A DNA stretch of 64,000 nucleotides from an uncultured Bacteroidales bacterium (GCA_903911085.1 CAIWCC010000084.1:111831-175830), one strand, 5' to 3'. Positions 1 through 9,627 are shown, numbered from the stretch's first letter. Program-made: numbers and translations. Notes: generated from the letters alone by a model not told the origin.

Positions 1-783
1 CAATATATAGTAAAAGTTCCTTATGGTTCATTCACAAAACTAAAGTTTACCTTTTTCGATGGTTGTCCTTCTTCAACTCCTGGTGGTCAAATGGGAGTTT
101 CAGAAATCTATTTTATTCATCCCGAAGCTGCACAAGCCTATGATGGATTATTACTTAAATGTAATACTAATGGTAGCGTAGGAATAGGAACTACAACACC
201 AACTGGAAATTTAGAGGTTGCAAATTCTACAGGTGGTGTGCTGTCTATAAGTACAAATAAAATTAATGGATCAGTAGCATCACCATTATTTCCAAGAATA
301 GATTTTCTTGGATATGACAATGGTAACAAAGCACGAATATCAGCTACAGAACAAACTTCCAATACTTATGGTTCAAAGTTATCTTTCTTTGTTAATGATG
401 GAATTAGCGCAACAAGCCTAAAAGAAAGATTGACAATTAATGCTAATGGTAATGTTCTAATTGGTACAACTCTCGCTGATCCAACTAATGCCCTGCTTAC
501 CGTTAATGGTACAATTCATGCCAAAGAAGTAATAGTTGATGTAAATATACCAGCCGACTATGTATTCCACCCTTCCTACAACCTAATGCCACTCAGTCAA
601 GTAGAGCAATACGTAAAAACCAATAGCCACTTGCCCGAAATACCATCAGCTGCTGAGGTAATTAAAAACGGTGTAAGCATTGGCGAAATGCAAAACAAGC
701 TGCTGCAAAAAATTGAAGAACTGACGCTGTATGTGATAGAGCAACAGAAAGAGATAAATATGTTGAAAAAAGCGAAAAAATAA
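1..783 (+). CDS. Tail-fibre-like protein, C-terminal part (5' end outside the window)
   Basis: The reading frame is open from base 1, so the gene starts upstream; the first ATG, at 91, is internal. The first half has glycine/asparagine-rich beta-repeat text (NGSVGIGTTTPTGNLEV, NGNVLIGTT) typical of phage-tail-fibre-like surface proteins of Bacteroidota. The last 75 residues carry the conserved end module of these proteins: DYVFHPSYNLMPLSQVEQY, then HLPEIPSAAEV, then a coiled coil (LLQKIEELTLYVIEQQKEI). In phage relatives this position often holds an intramolecular chaperone that trimerises the fibre; here that is inference. A cell-surface location is likely but no signal peptide can be seen. 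It lies just upstream of the toxin locus on the same strand. Confidence 0.75.
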   Translation, partial: QYIVKVPYGSFTKLKFTFFDGCPSSTPGGQMGVSEIYFIHPEAAQAYDGLLLKCNTNGSVGIGTTTPTGNLEVANSTGGVLSISTNKINGSVASPLFPRIDFLGYDNGNKARISATEQTSNTYGSKLSFFVNDGISATSLKERLTINANGNVLIGTTLADPTNALLTVNGTIHAKEVIVDVNIPADYVFHPSYNLMPLSQVEQYVKTNSHLPEIPSAAEVIKNGVSIGEMQNKLLQKIEELTLYVIEQQKEINMLKKAKK

Positions 784-862
784 AAAACATATCTCGCACC
801 CGCATATAGTCCCTCTCAAAAACTCTATTACCTATTCCTTTCTCTTAAACTCAAAAAAATCC

Positions 863-931
863 TTTCTCTTTTAGGAGAAAGTACCCGTAAGGGGATAGAG
901 GTCGGAGAAAGTACCCGAAGGAGGATAGAGG
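863..931. repeat. Two tandem 28-bp repeats with a small hairpin
   Basis: A 28-base unit beginning GGAGAAAGTACCCG occurs at 874-901 and again at 904-931 with three differences. The start of the first copy pairs with TTTCTC at 863-868 (GAGAAA at 875-880). It fills the gap between the tail-fibre gene and the T9SS gene; no coding frame or good promoter was seen there. Confidence 0.6.
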
Positions 932-977
932 ACTGTAGAGAGGGAAGGCGGTGAGGTAAATCAATCCACAGACTCTT

Positions 978-1406
978 ATGAAAACAACAATACATCTTTT
1001 CTTCATCGCCTTGTTATGCATTGTATTACAAGCTAAAGCGCAAACCGTAAGTTTTAGTTACGATAATGATGGTAATATATACCAACGTAAAGTGCTAACA
1101 GTTGGTCCAGTCGGGGTCAAAGCTTTATCTAAAGATACCGTTTCGGTTTCCGAAGTAATTGGTCAGCAAAAGGTAATCCTATATCCTAACCCTACCAAGG
1201 GGCAATTTCAAGTGTCTGTAAATATACTTGATAGCAAACAAAAAAACTACTATAATTTATATTCTCTCTCTGGCATAAAACTAACAGGGAAGAACATATC
1301 TAGTGAATTGACAAATATAGACATTTCCAGCTATCCAGTAGGCACTTATCTGCTGGATATATTCTTGGGCGATAAAGTATCACGTTGGAAAGTAATTAAA
1401 CAATAA
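978..1406 (+). CDS. Small secreted protein with T9SS type A sorting domain
   Basis: 142 residues. Residues 1-22 are a Sec signal peptide ending in QAKAQ. The short middle (FSYDNDGNIYQRK) reads like an RHS/YD repeat. The last ~75 residues form a type A C-terminal sorting domain: ILYPNPTKGQF at the start, an LYSLSG-type strand, and the final G.Y.L.....VSRWKVIKQ. In T9SS organisms this domain directs the protein through the outer membrane and is then cut off. The gene ends 11 bases before the large RHS gene, so the two are probably one transcript. The mature part is very small, so the protein may help export or anchor the RHS protein, which has no sorting domain of its own; that role is inference. 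Confidence 0.8.
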   Translation: MKTTIHLFFIALLCIVLQAKAQTVSFSYDNDGNIYQRKVLTVGPVGVKALSKDTVSVSEVIGQQKVILYPNPTKGQFQVSVNILDSKQKNYYNLYSLSGIKLTGKNISSELTNIDISSYPVGTYLLDIFLGDKVSRWKVIKQ

Positions 1407-1417
1407 AAGATGATATT

Positions 1418-4400
1418 ATGAAAATAAAATACATATTTGTTTGCCTTTTGGCAAGCATGGGCATAGTGAATGCGCAGTACCAAAACTATGATTTACAAAC
1501 CACTAACGATGCTGCCAATACCTATATTGGAAGAGATTATGTGCGGTTGCTGCCCGGATATTCATTTAAGGCTGGTACAGGCAGTATAATGAATGCAAAA
1601 GTGCAAAGTGGTTTAACTCCCGCAGCAGCCGCTAACTTTCTGTCTATTGCCAACCCCACCAATAGCCCTACTGTTACTCCCGAAACTTTGACAGCCATAA
1701 ATACAAGCGCGGCAGTGGGTCAAATTCCCATTTCTTCGTCGGTGAGCCCAAGTGGTGCTAAATGTTACAATGTACCCATAGAAATAGTGCCAGGACGACA
1801 AGGTTTTCAGCCCAACATCTCGTTATCCTATAATAGTCAGGCTGGAAATGGCGTAGTGGGCATAGGATGGAACATTAATGGATTATCATCTATTGAAAGG
1901 GTGAATAAGAATATGTTTTTTGATGGGATGAATGATATACCTGCATTAACTATTGAAGATGTATTTACGTTGGATGGAGTAAGATTAATCAAAAATATAC
2001 AAACAAGTACTTCTACTGTATTTAATTTTGAAACTGTGACAGGAAATACGCAAGTAATAGCGTATGTAAATGGAGATATTATAAAGTATTTTAAAGTTTT
2101 ATATCCCAATGGGTCTGTAGGTATTATGGGTTATACTAGTAATACAACCTCAAAACTTTCGTATCCAATAACCACATTGACTGATTTGAATGGAAGTAAA
2201 ATTACATTTTCATATAATATTGACGAAACAGGCAATACAACTACTGTTAATAGTGGAGGTTATATATCTATGAGTACAAATATGAATAATGAAGTATATT
2301 ATATCGATGAAATCAATTATGGAAAGTGTGCTGATAAACTGGACTTTAGTAAAATAAAATTTAGTTATGAGAGTCGCTCAGATGAAATCTTTTCTCTTCA
2401 ATCAACAACAACATGTATTTATAGGAAGCGATTAAGCAAGATTGAATCATTTGCAAATACTGATTTGATAAGAACTTATTCATTAAGTTATTCCAACAAT
2501 GACCCTAGATTACCTTCCAATCAGAACGATGTGTCACGCCTAAAACAGATTAGTAGCTTTATAAATACAGGAAGTTCTGTAACTGACAATTTAAATCCTT
2601 TGAAGTTTTATTATGGTGAGAGTGGAACAATATCTACGAGTGTTCAATCAACAACATTGATAAATTCAAATTTTGATTTAACAAAAATCAATATAGTTAG
2701 AGGAAAATTTGATCTTAATAATCATAATGATGCATTTTTGGTTTATCCTAAAAAAGATTTCTTTACTGGCAATTATTTGACTGGTTATGTGTTGACTTAC
2801 CCAACTCAAGAGAATATAAAAGTGTATCAGAATTTAAATGGGTCTATTTCAACGCCATATAATATCACTTCTGAACAAGGTTTTTTAGGAGTTTATTCCG
2901 CAGATATCGACGGAGTCGGTTCTGATAAAATAATAAAAATAAATTCAACAGCAATAATACAGGATCGAGAGATTTTAAAATTTAAAATATATAAATCAAA
3001 CCCATCATTAGGTATAGTATTAGATAGAGAGTTGTCTTTAAGTCTTAGTGCAATTACTTTTCCGGCTGAAGCGCCATATCCATCAGTTACAACTATAATA
3101 CCTAAAGAATTTTACACTGGCAATTTCACTGGGCATGGAAAAACAGATATTTTATGTGTACCTATAGAAATACCTGCTAGTAGCTCTATTTTGAGTTTTG
3201 ATGGAAGTAATATTAATGTAGTAAATGGTGGCAAACTTTTTAGCAAAACAAGTAATACCTATATCTACCCTATGGATATAGATGGAGATGGACAAACAGA
3301 AATTGTATATGTTAGAACTACTAATACAAAAGTGTATAAATATAAAAGTGGGAGCGGTTTTGTAGATGTAGCAACATGGGTATTAACGAAGTCTGATTTT
3401 GACAATAGGCAGATTCAATTCTCTGATCTCAATGGAGACGGCAAAACTGATATTATTATGTCGCCAAAAGCAGCAACAACTTATTGCTATACTTACAATA
3501 ATGTCACAGTTGGTTCATGTGTTAAATGTCCATATTGTGGAGGTTTAAATGGTATAATAGATCCAGTTGGGATGGGTCCTAGTTATCCTGGAGCTAAATG
3601 TTCAAATTGCAATATATATTTGGATTATTCTGTTTTGCATCCTAATTGGGCAACTTATATTCCACCTGGGACTTTTAATGTTCAAAATCATAGATGTTGT
3701 GTAATTTGTGGTCAAAATACACCTTGGAATGGTACATGTCCAACACATGGAGTGTCAGTTTCAAAATATAATTATTACTTCACATTATCTGGAACTTATG
3801 ATAAAAAGTGGAGATATTTATATTCAAATGGTTTAGGTACTCCATTGGTAATAGAAAAGGATTTTGTAAACAGAGAATATAATCATCAATACTCTATTCA
3901 AGACATTGACGGGGATAATACACCCGAACTAATTGTGAACATGAATGGCGGTATTAAAATATATCCATACCGTGATAATAACCAAGCATTTGATATTACA
4001 CCAATTAGCACTTTCAACATCTCGAATGCATCTGAATTACTAAGTCTTGATATAGTATCACAAACCATGAATTATGATGTAAACTCTGAAAAGAATTTCT
4101 CTCAATTGATAGCACTAACTAAAACAGGCATTGATAAATACACATTTTCTCAAAACCAAGCCAAAAACAACCAAATATCATTAATGATTAACAGCTTGGG
4201 TATAGCAGATAAAACCAATTACGACCAATTGCATCAAGGAGCTAATTACATACCAGGCACTACCGCAACATTCCCCAACACCGACTTTCAAGGTCCACTT
4301 TGGGTAACTACGCAAAATAGTGTAATGTATAACAAGCAGTTGATTAGCAATACAACCTATAATTACACAGGAGCTATTTTGCACAAACAAGGATTGGGAT

Positions 4401-7400
4401 TACGAGGATTTACGTCTATGAAAGCTACTGACCTTATGACAAACAAGGTGGTTAGCACCGAGTTTGACCCTTATAAAATGGGAGCAGTGGTAAAACAAAC
4501 CTCTGACAGGGAAGAATCAACTTTCGACTATACTTTTACCAACTATAGTAATGCAACTGGTGGCATCAAAAAAATGAAATTACAGCTGAACAACAAAACT
4601 GTTACTGATAAAATGAAAAGTAATACTGCAACTGTTACTTATACAGATTACGATGATTATGGAAATGTAGGTACAGAAGTAACTAATTTCAGTGGGGATA
4701 TTTTAAATAAATCGACCATTGAAAACGCTTGGGATAACAAAGTAAATGGTAACATTTATATGTTAGGAATGCTTACAAATAGAAAAACTACAACAGAGCG
4801 GGGGACTAAAACCTTTGTTCAGAATGAAGGGTACGAGTATTATGATGAAACCAAGAAATTCAGATTGCAGTTTATTCGCAAATCTGTTTACAAAAATGGG
4901 CAAACAAAAATGCCTCTTGCAGATACTGAATATAAGTATAATGTCGATTATGGAACATTGAGTGAAGAAACAGTACATAATACAATAACAAATAATGCTG
5001 CAGATGATTTGACAACTTCATATACCTATTGGGATGATGACAAGTGTTCGTTGAAAACTAAAACCGATCCGATGGGGCTTGTTACTTCTTATTCATACTA
5101 TCCCGGCACACGGCTATTGAAGGATGTAACTGATTATTTGGGCAATACAGTTACATATAGTTACGATAACTGGAGACGAAAAAACAGTGAAGTGAGTAAA
5201 GTAGGTACCGATATTATCACTACTACGCTAGGTTTAGTATGGAATACAGAATCTGAACCTAAAAGGCTCATCCAACAAACCACAACTACCACTGGGCAAC
5301 CAACTGTTACAACTTATGTTGATGTGTTTGGCAGGGAAACCCGCAAAGCCATTGCTGGATTTAAAATTAAAACAAATGTATTTGCCGACAAAGAATACGA
5401 TAACTTTGGACATCTGAAAAGCAGTTCTGCACCTTATAACTCAACAGAAAGTCCTTTGTGGACAACCTACGATTATGACAAGTATGACAGACCCTTGAAA
5501 GTGTTGCAACCCAACGGAAGTACCACAACTTATACTTATACTGGTAATACAGTAAGCGAAAACAAAAATGGTGTGGCAACTTCTAAAACAACGGACTCAA
5601 CAGGTAAAACCACTGCAACTACCGATGCAGGTGGTGAGGTGAAATATACCTATAAAGCAGATGGACAACCCGAAAGTGTAGATGCAGCAGGAGTAGTAAC
5701 AAGTTTTGAATATGACGATTATGGCAGGCAAAACAAACTGATTGACCCAAGTGCAGGCACTATACAAACAGATTACAACGATGCCATTCATACGATAACT
5801 CAAACTATGAATAGTGGAAAAATTATTACTACCGTAACCAATAAATATGGACAACCAATAACAAAAACAACACCCGATTTTACAACTACCTATAGTTATG
5901 ATCCTACCTATAAACGACCAACTGGAAGTACTACTACAAATGGAACGTCTAAAGGTATAGAATATGATACGTATGGTCGTTTATGGAAATCAACCGAAAC
6001 CGTAAGCGGGAAAACATATCAGGAAGTATATGGGTATGATAAAGGACGGATAGGAAACATTAATTACAATACTGGTACAGAAAGTTTACTTACCAATCTT
6101 ACTTCGGTGGTTTATAAATATAATGGTAACGGATATTTGTACCGATTAGAAGATGCTGCGTGCAATAGACTGTGTGAAGTAGATAGCGTAAATGAGTTAG
6201 GGCAAGAAAAATCGGTATTGCTGGGTAATGGGCTCACTACCACCAAAAACTACACACCCGAAGGACTGTGGACAAATGTAACCACATCGAATGGTATTCA
6301 AAATATGAATTATGACTTCAACCGCATAAACGGAACACTGACTTCGCGTACCGATGTTACACGAGGTTTGTCCGAAAGCTTTGCTTACGATGGTCTTTAT
6401 CGCCTGAAAAGCTTTGGTTCAAAAACTATGGATTATTACCCTAACGGAAATATAAATACCAAAAGCGATGTGGGTGCTGAAAGCATTTATAAATATAATG
6501 ATGATACCAATACCAAACCATATACATTGTTTAAAATATATAATGCCACAACCGTGGACTTGGCCAATCAGCTGGATATTGATTACACTGTTATGTCGCG
6601 TCCTACTTCCATACGGAATACCTCTACGGGTTTAAGTGCCACGTTTACTTATAACGATGGTTACGATAGAGCAACTATGCAAATAAAACAAGGCACTACT
6701 GTAACCATGAATAAAACTTATTTTGGTGGTGGAAAGTACGAAATAGAAACAGTGGGAGGTATTGAAAAACAACGCCTTTACGTAGATGGTTCGCCTTATA
6801 ATGCTTCCGTATTACTCGAAAAAACTGGTGCGTCAGCTATACAATCTTACTATTTACACAGAGATTATTTGGGTAGTATTACCCAAATCACAAATAATAG
6901 TGGTAATTTTGTAACTGAATACAGCTATGATGCGTGGGGCAGAATGAGAAATCCACTAAACTGGACAGCTTATCCACAAGGTTTACAGCCTACAATGTCT
7001 TATGGTATGCGTGGTTATACAGGGCATGAACAATTGAACCAATTTGGTATCATCAATATGAATGCGCGCTTGTACGACCCAGTATTAGCAAGGTTCTTAG
7101 CTCCCGATCCTTATGTTGGCTCTGGTTTGACGAATGATTTTAATCGTTATATTTATTGTAGGAATAACCCATTGATGTTTATTGACCCGAGTGGGGAATC
7201 TCCATGGTCGTGGATAAAAGACCAATGGAATAATTTTTCAAATTTCATGAACAAAACTTTTCCTAATGGTTTTGAAATTGGGTATGGAGCTGGTTTACCT
7301 GGCAATAATGGTCGAGGCTTTTTTTATAACGGAAATTTAAATGGTAACTCCAGTTTTGGAGGTAATTATAAAAATGGTACATTTACAACAACAAGTAATT

Positions 7401-7966
7401 ATAATGGATATGTATCAAATTATACAGTGTATAGTCAAAAGACAGACCAAACAGCATATCAAGTAAGGAAAGCAGAACAAGCTGGGATACAGACAAGTCA
7501 ACTCATAAATAATCTTTCCAACGGTACTGGTATATTCATTTCGGTAGGACAAGAATTGAAATATCCAAGTAAAATTGCATATACTACATTGCAAGGAACA
7601 GAGGCATTTGTTTCTAGCAAACAAGTACTTGGAGTCCTTGAAGGTGCAACAAAATACAATATTTATGCGGGCACAGTTGTAGAAGGTCTAATGGTGCTAA
7701 GCGGGAAAGAAACTTTTGTGAATTTTGGTAATGACACAGGTGTATATATATCGCTTTATGTTATTTCTGCTGCTGGTTGTGGTGTTCCTGCTTTGTTCCT
7801 GACAGTTGGCTGGGTTATGTATAGAAATGGTGCTTTTGATAGAGTGAATTTCACTCCAGAGTATCATGAAAATAATTATGTTCCAAATACTATTCTGCCG
7901 CAAGATGCTATAAAGCCACAATATCAACCTGCAGATGTTCCTCAAATTATGTATTTTCATCATTAA
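1418..7966 (+). CDS. SpvB/RHS-repeat polymorphic toxin, full length
   Basis: 2182 residues. A signal peptide spans residues 1-20 (ending VNAQ). At roughly 95-190 is an SpvB-type start (IEIVPGRQGFQPNISLSYNSQ, VGIGWNINGLSSI). Residues 400-900 contain FG-GAP/VCBS calcium-binding repeats (DIDGDGQTEIVYV, DLNGDGKTDIIMS, DIDGDNTPELIV). YD/RHS repeats run from about 1180 to 1800, and the RHS core module from about 1817 to 1926 (YLGSITQI, GYTGHEQL, DPSGE). RHS proteins of this kind form a shell around a C-terminal toxin. The variable tail after DPSGE is about 256 residues and contains one long hydrophobic stretch (about 2105-2135), so a membrane-acting toxin is possible. A nine-cysteine insert at about 701-774 is unusual. 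The next gene, 15 bases on, is the candidate immunity gene. The toxin activity itself is not recognisable. Confidence 0.88.
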   Translation: MKIKYIFVCLLASMGIVNAQYQNYDLQTTNDAANTYIGRDYVRLLPGYSFKAGTGSIMNAKVQSGLTPAAAANFLSIANPTNSPTVTPETLTAINTSAAVGQIPISSSVSPSGAKCYNVPIEIVPGRQGFQPNISLSYNSQAGNGVVGIGWNINGLSSIERVNKNMFFDGMNDIPALTIEDVFTLDGVRLIKNIQTSTSTVFNFETVTGNTQVIAYVNGDIIKYFKVLYPNGSVGIMGYTSNTTSKLSYPITTLTDLNGSKITFSYNIDETGNTTTVNSGGYISMSTNMNNEVYYIDEINYGKCADKLDFSKIKFSYESRSDEIFSLQSTTTCIYRKRLSKIESFANTDLIRTYSLSYSNNDPRLPSNQNDVSRLKQISSFINTGSSVTDNLNPLKFYYGESGTISTSVQSTTLINSNFDLTKINIVRGKFDLNNHNDAFLVYPKKDFFTGNYLTGYVLTYPTQENIKVYQNLNGSISTPYNITSEQGFLGVYSADIDGVGSDKIIKINSTAIIQDREILKFKIYKSNPSLGIVLDRELSLSLSAITFPAEAPYPSVTTIIPKEFYTGNFTGHGKTDILCVPIEIPASSSILSFDGSNINVVNGGKLFSKTSNTYIYPMDIDGDGQTEIVYVRTTNTKVYKYKSGSGFVDVATWVLTKSDFDNRQIQFSDLNGDGKTDIIMSPKAATTYCYTYNNVTVGSCVKCPYCGGLNGIIDPVGMGPSYPGAKCSNCNIYLDYSVLHPNWATYIPPGTFNVQNHRCCVICGQNTPWNGTCPTHGVSVSKYNYYFTLSGTYDKKWRYLYSNGLGTPLVIEKDFVNREYNHQYSIQDIDGDNTPELIVNMNGGIKIYPYRDNNQAFDITPISTFNISNASELLSLDIVSQTMNYDVNSEKNFSQLIALTKTGIDKYTFSQNQAKNNQISLMINSLGIADKTNYDQLHQGANYIPGTTATFPNTDFQGPLWVTTQNSVMYNKQLISNTTYNYTGAILHKQGLGLRGFTSMKATDLMTNKVVSTEFDPYKMGAVVKQTSDREESTFDYTFTNYSNATGGIKKMKLQLNNKTVTDKMKSNTATVTYTDYDDYGNVGTEVTNFSGDILNKSTIENAWDNKVNGNIYMLGMLTNRKTTTERGTKTFVQNEGYEYYDETKKFRLQFIRKSVYKNGQTKMPLADTEYKYNVDYGTLSEETVHNTITNNAADDLTTSYTYWDDDKCSLKTKTDPMGLVTSYSYYPGTRLLKDVTDYLGNTVTYSYDNWRRKNSEVSKVGTDIITTTLGLVWNTESEPKRLIQQTTTTTGQPTVTTYVDVFGRETRKAIAGFKIKTNVFADKEYDNFGHLKSSSAPYNSTESPLWTTYDYDKYDRPLKVLQPNGSTTTYTYTGNTVSENKNGVATSKTTDSTGKTTATTDAGGEVKYTYKADGQPESVDAAGVVTSFEYDDYGRQNKLIDPSAGTIQTDYNDAIHTITQTMNSGKIITTVTNKYGQPITKTTPDFTTTYSYDPTYKRPTGSTTTNGTSKGIEYDTYGRLWKSTETVSGKTYQEVYGYDKGRIGNINYNTGTESLLTNLTSVVYKYNGNGYLYRLEDAACNRLCEVDSVNELGQEKSVLLGNGLTTTKNYTPEGLWTNVTTSNGIQNMNYDFNRINGTLTSRTDVTRGLSESFAYDGLYRLKSFGSKTMDYYPNGNINTKSDVGAESIYKYNDDTNTKPYTLFKIYNATTVDLANQLDIDYTVMSRPTSIRNTSTGLSATFTYNDGYDRATMQIKQGTTVTMNKTYFGGGKYEIETVGGIEKQRLYVDGSPYNASVLLEKTGASAIQSYYLHRDYLGSITQITNNSGNFVTEYSYDAWGRMRNPLNWTAYPQGLQPTMSYGMRGYTGHEQLNQFGIINMNARLYDPVLARFLAPDPYVGSGLTNDFNRYIYCRNNPLMFIDPSGESPWSWIKDQWNNFSNFMNKTFPNGFEIGYGAGLPGNNGRGFFYNGNLNGNSSFGGNYKNGTFTTTSNYNGYVSNYTVYSQKTDQTAYQVRKAEQAGIQTSQLINNLSNGTGIFISVGQELKYPSKIAYTTLQGTEAFVSSKQVLGVLEGATKYNIYAGTVVEGLMVLSGKETFVNFGNDTGVYISLYVISAAGCGVPALFLTVGWVMYRNGAFDRVNFTPEYHENNYVPNTILPQDAIKPQYQPADVPQIMYFHH

Positions 7967-7981
7967 ACAATAATAAAAAAC

Positions 7982-8371
7982 ATGTTTAAAGAATTTTGCT
8001 ATTATCTATATGAAATACACACTGGAAATGAAAGCGATAACAATAAATTTTTTAGTGCATTAATAGGGATTTCATTTTTTCAAGGAATGAATATACTCAC
8101 TTTATGGGGAGTCCTTAATTCTTTATTTGGTATTGTAATATCAAATGATTCTATTGTACCTGTGGGTATTTTTCTTTCAGTTTCAATTTCAATTGTAAAT
8201 TATTTTCATTTGTATTGTAAAAGAACTGAAATAATAAGAAAAGTGGAGGGGTTTACATCAAAAAGAGAAAAGGTTGGTAAAATAGTTTTTGTTATATATA
8301 TATCTACAACATTATTTTTGTTGTTTTATATAATGAACAACTTTGCTGCGTTGAGTTTAGTTATTAAATGA
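7982..8371 (+). CDS. Small membrane protein, candidate immunity protein for the first RHS toxin
   Basis: 129 residues with three likely membrane segments (about 25-50, 55-80 and 98-125) and a basic loop (RTEIIRKVEGFTSKREK). I recognise no family. It starts 15 bases after the RHS stop codon on the same strand, the position where cognate immunity genes of polymorphic toxins sit, and its membrane nature would suit a toxin tail with a hydrophobic segment. Both points are inference from context. Confidence 0.6.
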   Translation: MFKEFCYYLYEIHTGNESDNNKFFSALIGISFFQGMNILTLWGVLNSLFGIVISNDSIVPVGIFLSVSISIVNYFHLYCKRTEIIRKVEGFTSKREKVGKIVFVIYISTTLFLLFYIMNNFAALSLVIK

Positions 8372-8527
8372 GAAAAGATCTCAGATAGGTGTAGTGTAGA
8401 CCAGTCCTCCGTTCGGCGAAGCGTAGTTTGGTGGTCTTGGTTGTTCGGCGTATGGCTCTAGCTGGTTAGTAGTGGGGATGTTGGCGAAAATGTCTTTAAC
8501 ACCACCTGTCCTTCGGGATATGCCCCA

Positions 8528-8720
8528 CGCTGGCGCGGGTCTGTGACCCGTGCCAATACATAAAAGATAAGAAACTTTCTTTTTGAATAGCACAGGTCAC
8601 AGACCTGCGCTAACGTGTGAAGATGGAATGTTGGATATATTAGTTATTGAATCATGGCATGGACAAAAGTATTGATATTTAATTGTTTATATTGGCACGG
8701 GTCACAGACCCGCGCCAGCG
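8528..8720. repeat. REP-like palindromic repeats in a 31-bp inverted pair, with a diverged third copy
   Basis: A 31-base unit at 8528-8558 recurs as an exact reverse complement at 8690-8720. Each unit contains its own hairpin, CGGGTC-TGT-GACCCG. A diverged copy lies between them near 8588-8613 (ACAGGTCACAGACCTGCG). This matches the general look of REP palindromes in Bacteroidota. The 8372-8527 stretch before it has no supported gene; a minus-strand frame through it is repeat-derived. Confidence 0.75.
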
Positions 8721-8934
8721 GGGGGAATACAATGCGGTGAAAAGTTGGAATGAGTCATCCTACTCAAGTATGAAACCAACCTTAGGCCAATATTATAAAA
8801 AATATGACGATTATGAAACAATGAGCTTAGCTCCAGTATTTAAGCCTCAGGACTGGTTTAACCTTGTCGATAGGGCGAATACGTCTTACGATTGTTATTC
8901 ATTTCCTGTAGGTAGGGCATTTCCTGTTTGGTAA
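8721..8934 (+). pseudogene. Orphan C-terminal fragment, probably of an RHS-type toxin
   Basis: Directly after the REP-like repeat an open frame encodes about 70 residues rich in aromatic residues (LGQYYKKYDDYETMSLAP, KPQDWFNLVDRANTSYD) and ends PVGRAFPVW. There is no proper start: the frame simply runs out of the repeat, whose nearest ATG (8683) lies upstream of the right repeat arm. The stop is followed after 14 bases by a secreted small protein. The arrangement of tail fragment plus small gene looks like a displaced toxin-tail/immunity pair. No toxin family is recognised, so this is inference from context. Confidence 0.45.
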
Positions 8935-8948
8935 CACATATAAAAAAT

Positions 8949-9338
8949 ATGAAAAAATATTTTAAACCATTATTTCTTACTTTACTATTAGTTTGTGCAG
9001 TAAATACAAGTGCTGGGGAAACGCCTGTGAAGCATATTATACCCGATAGTATTGCCAATCGTAGTTTTAGCGAGTTGCTGACTAAGTTCGGGAATAAACA
9101 GAAATACAAATACTGGCAGTGTATGTCCTGCTTTGGTATTGCCGAACAGTATTATAATGACACGCTGTATATCAATGGACATCCTATTGTAGCCGAGTGG
9201 GGCGATTCTACGAAATATCGTTCAATAGCAAGAAAAGAATTGCATAGAACATGGTTTCATTACTCGTCTGGCGAAGACGACCCAAGCGGTTATTATATAG
9301 CTGCAATAGATACAGCTCCATCCACGTGGATATATTGA
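8949..9338 (+). CDS. Small secreted protein, candidate periplasmic immunity protein
   Basis: I chose the ATG at 8949 because it gives a clean signal peptide (MKKYFKPLFLTLLLVCAVNT, cleaved near SAG); an ATG 21 bases upstream would hide it. The mature part is about 105 residues, with CMSCFG and a tyrosine/tryptophan-rich middle. No family is recognised. The last residues (PSTWIY) and the stop codon are read from the left end of the first MITE-like element, in a different frame from the one that gives CPxGYxD in the other two copies, so the original C-terminus may be lost. It follows the orphan tail fragment by 14 bases, which suggests an immunity role. Confidence 0.55.
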   Translation: MKKYFKPLFLTLLLVCAVNTSAGETPVKHIIPDSIANRSFSELLTKFGNKQKYKYWQCMSCFGIAEQYYNDTLYINGHPIVAEWGDSTKYRSIARKELHRTWFHYSSGEDDPSGYYIAAIDTAPSTWIY

Positions 9339-9545
9339 TTAGCTGAGTAAGGTTTGGCACTGTTGGGTGGGATTTATTTCTAATCCCACCCTATGTACTA
9401 TGAGGAATTGTATTCCGATAAACAAAAGTTTTTTTTAAGAACGGATTAAAAATCCTAAGAATACAAGAGTTGGGATTAGAAAAAAAATCCCAACAACGAA
9501 GTAGCATTATTTGTACAATTAAAGAATATATCCGGTGGGACGAGG
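9325..9545 (+). mobile_element. MITE-like element, copy 1
   Basis: First of three direct copies (others at 9610-9828 and 15217-15466). The left end (around CCACGTGGATATA) and the right end (TATATCCGGTGGGACGAGG) are imperfect inverted repeats of each other. Inside are two perfect-stem hairpins: GGTGGGATT/AATCCCACC near 9367-9391 and GTTGGGATT/AATCCCAAC near 9470-9493. There is no transposase, so it would need help to move. This copy has a T8 run where the others have T6. Confidence 0.7.
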
Positions 9546-9627
9546 AGAAGAAATTGGTACACGTGTATATAACAAGCTAAAGGAATATGATGCATTGGGA
9601 CCCTGTCCACATGGATATAATGATTAG
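9541..9627 (+). pseudogene. Orphan toxin-tail tip between two element copies
   Basis: The 64 unique bases between copies 1 and 2 keep an open frame, GEEIGTRVYNKLKEYDALG, that continues into copy 2 as PCPHGYND and stops at 9625-9627. It looks like the last residues of a protein cut on both sides by element copies. The short length makes its origin uncertain; position among RHS remnants suggests a toxin tail. Confidence 0.4.

Noticed and set aside
8381..8593. 70-residue minus-strand frame after the first immunity gene
   Set aside because: Its start region is read from the REP-like palindrome and the rest shows no protein family, so it is probably repeat sequence.
8528..8720. Possible CRISPR array
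   Set aside because: Only three palindromic units, in opposing orientations, with uneven spacers and no cas genes.
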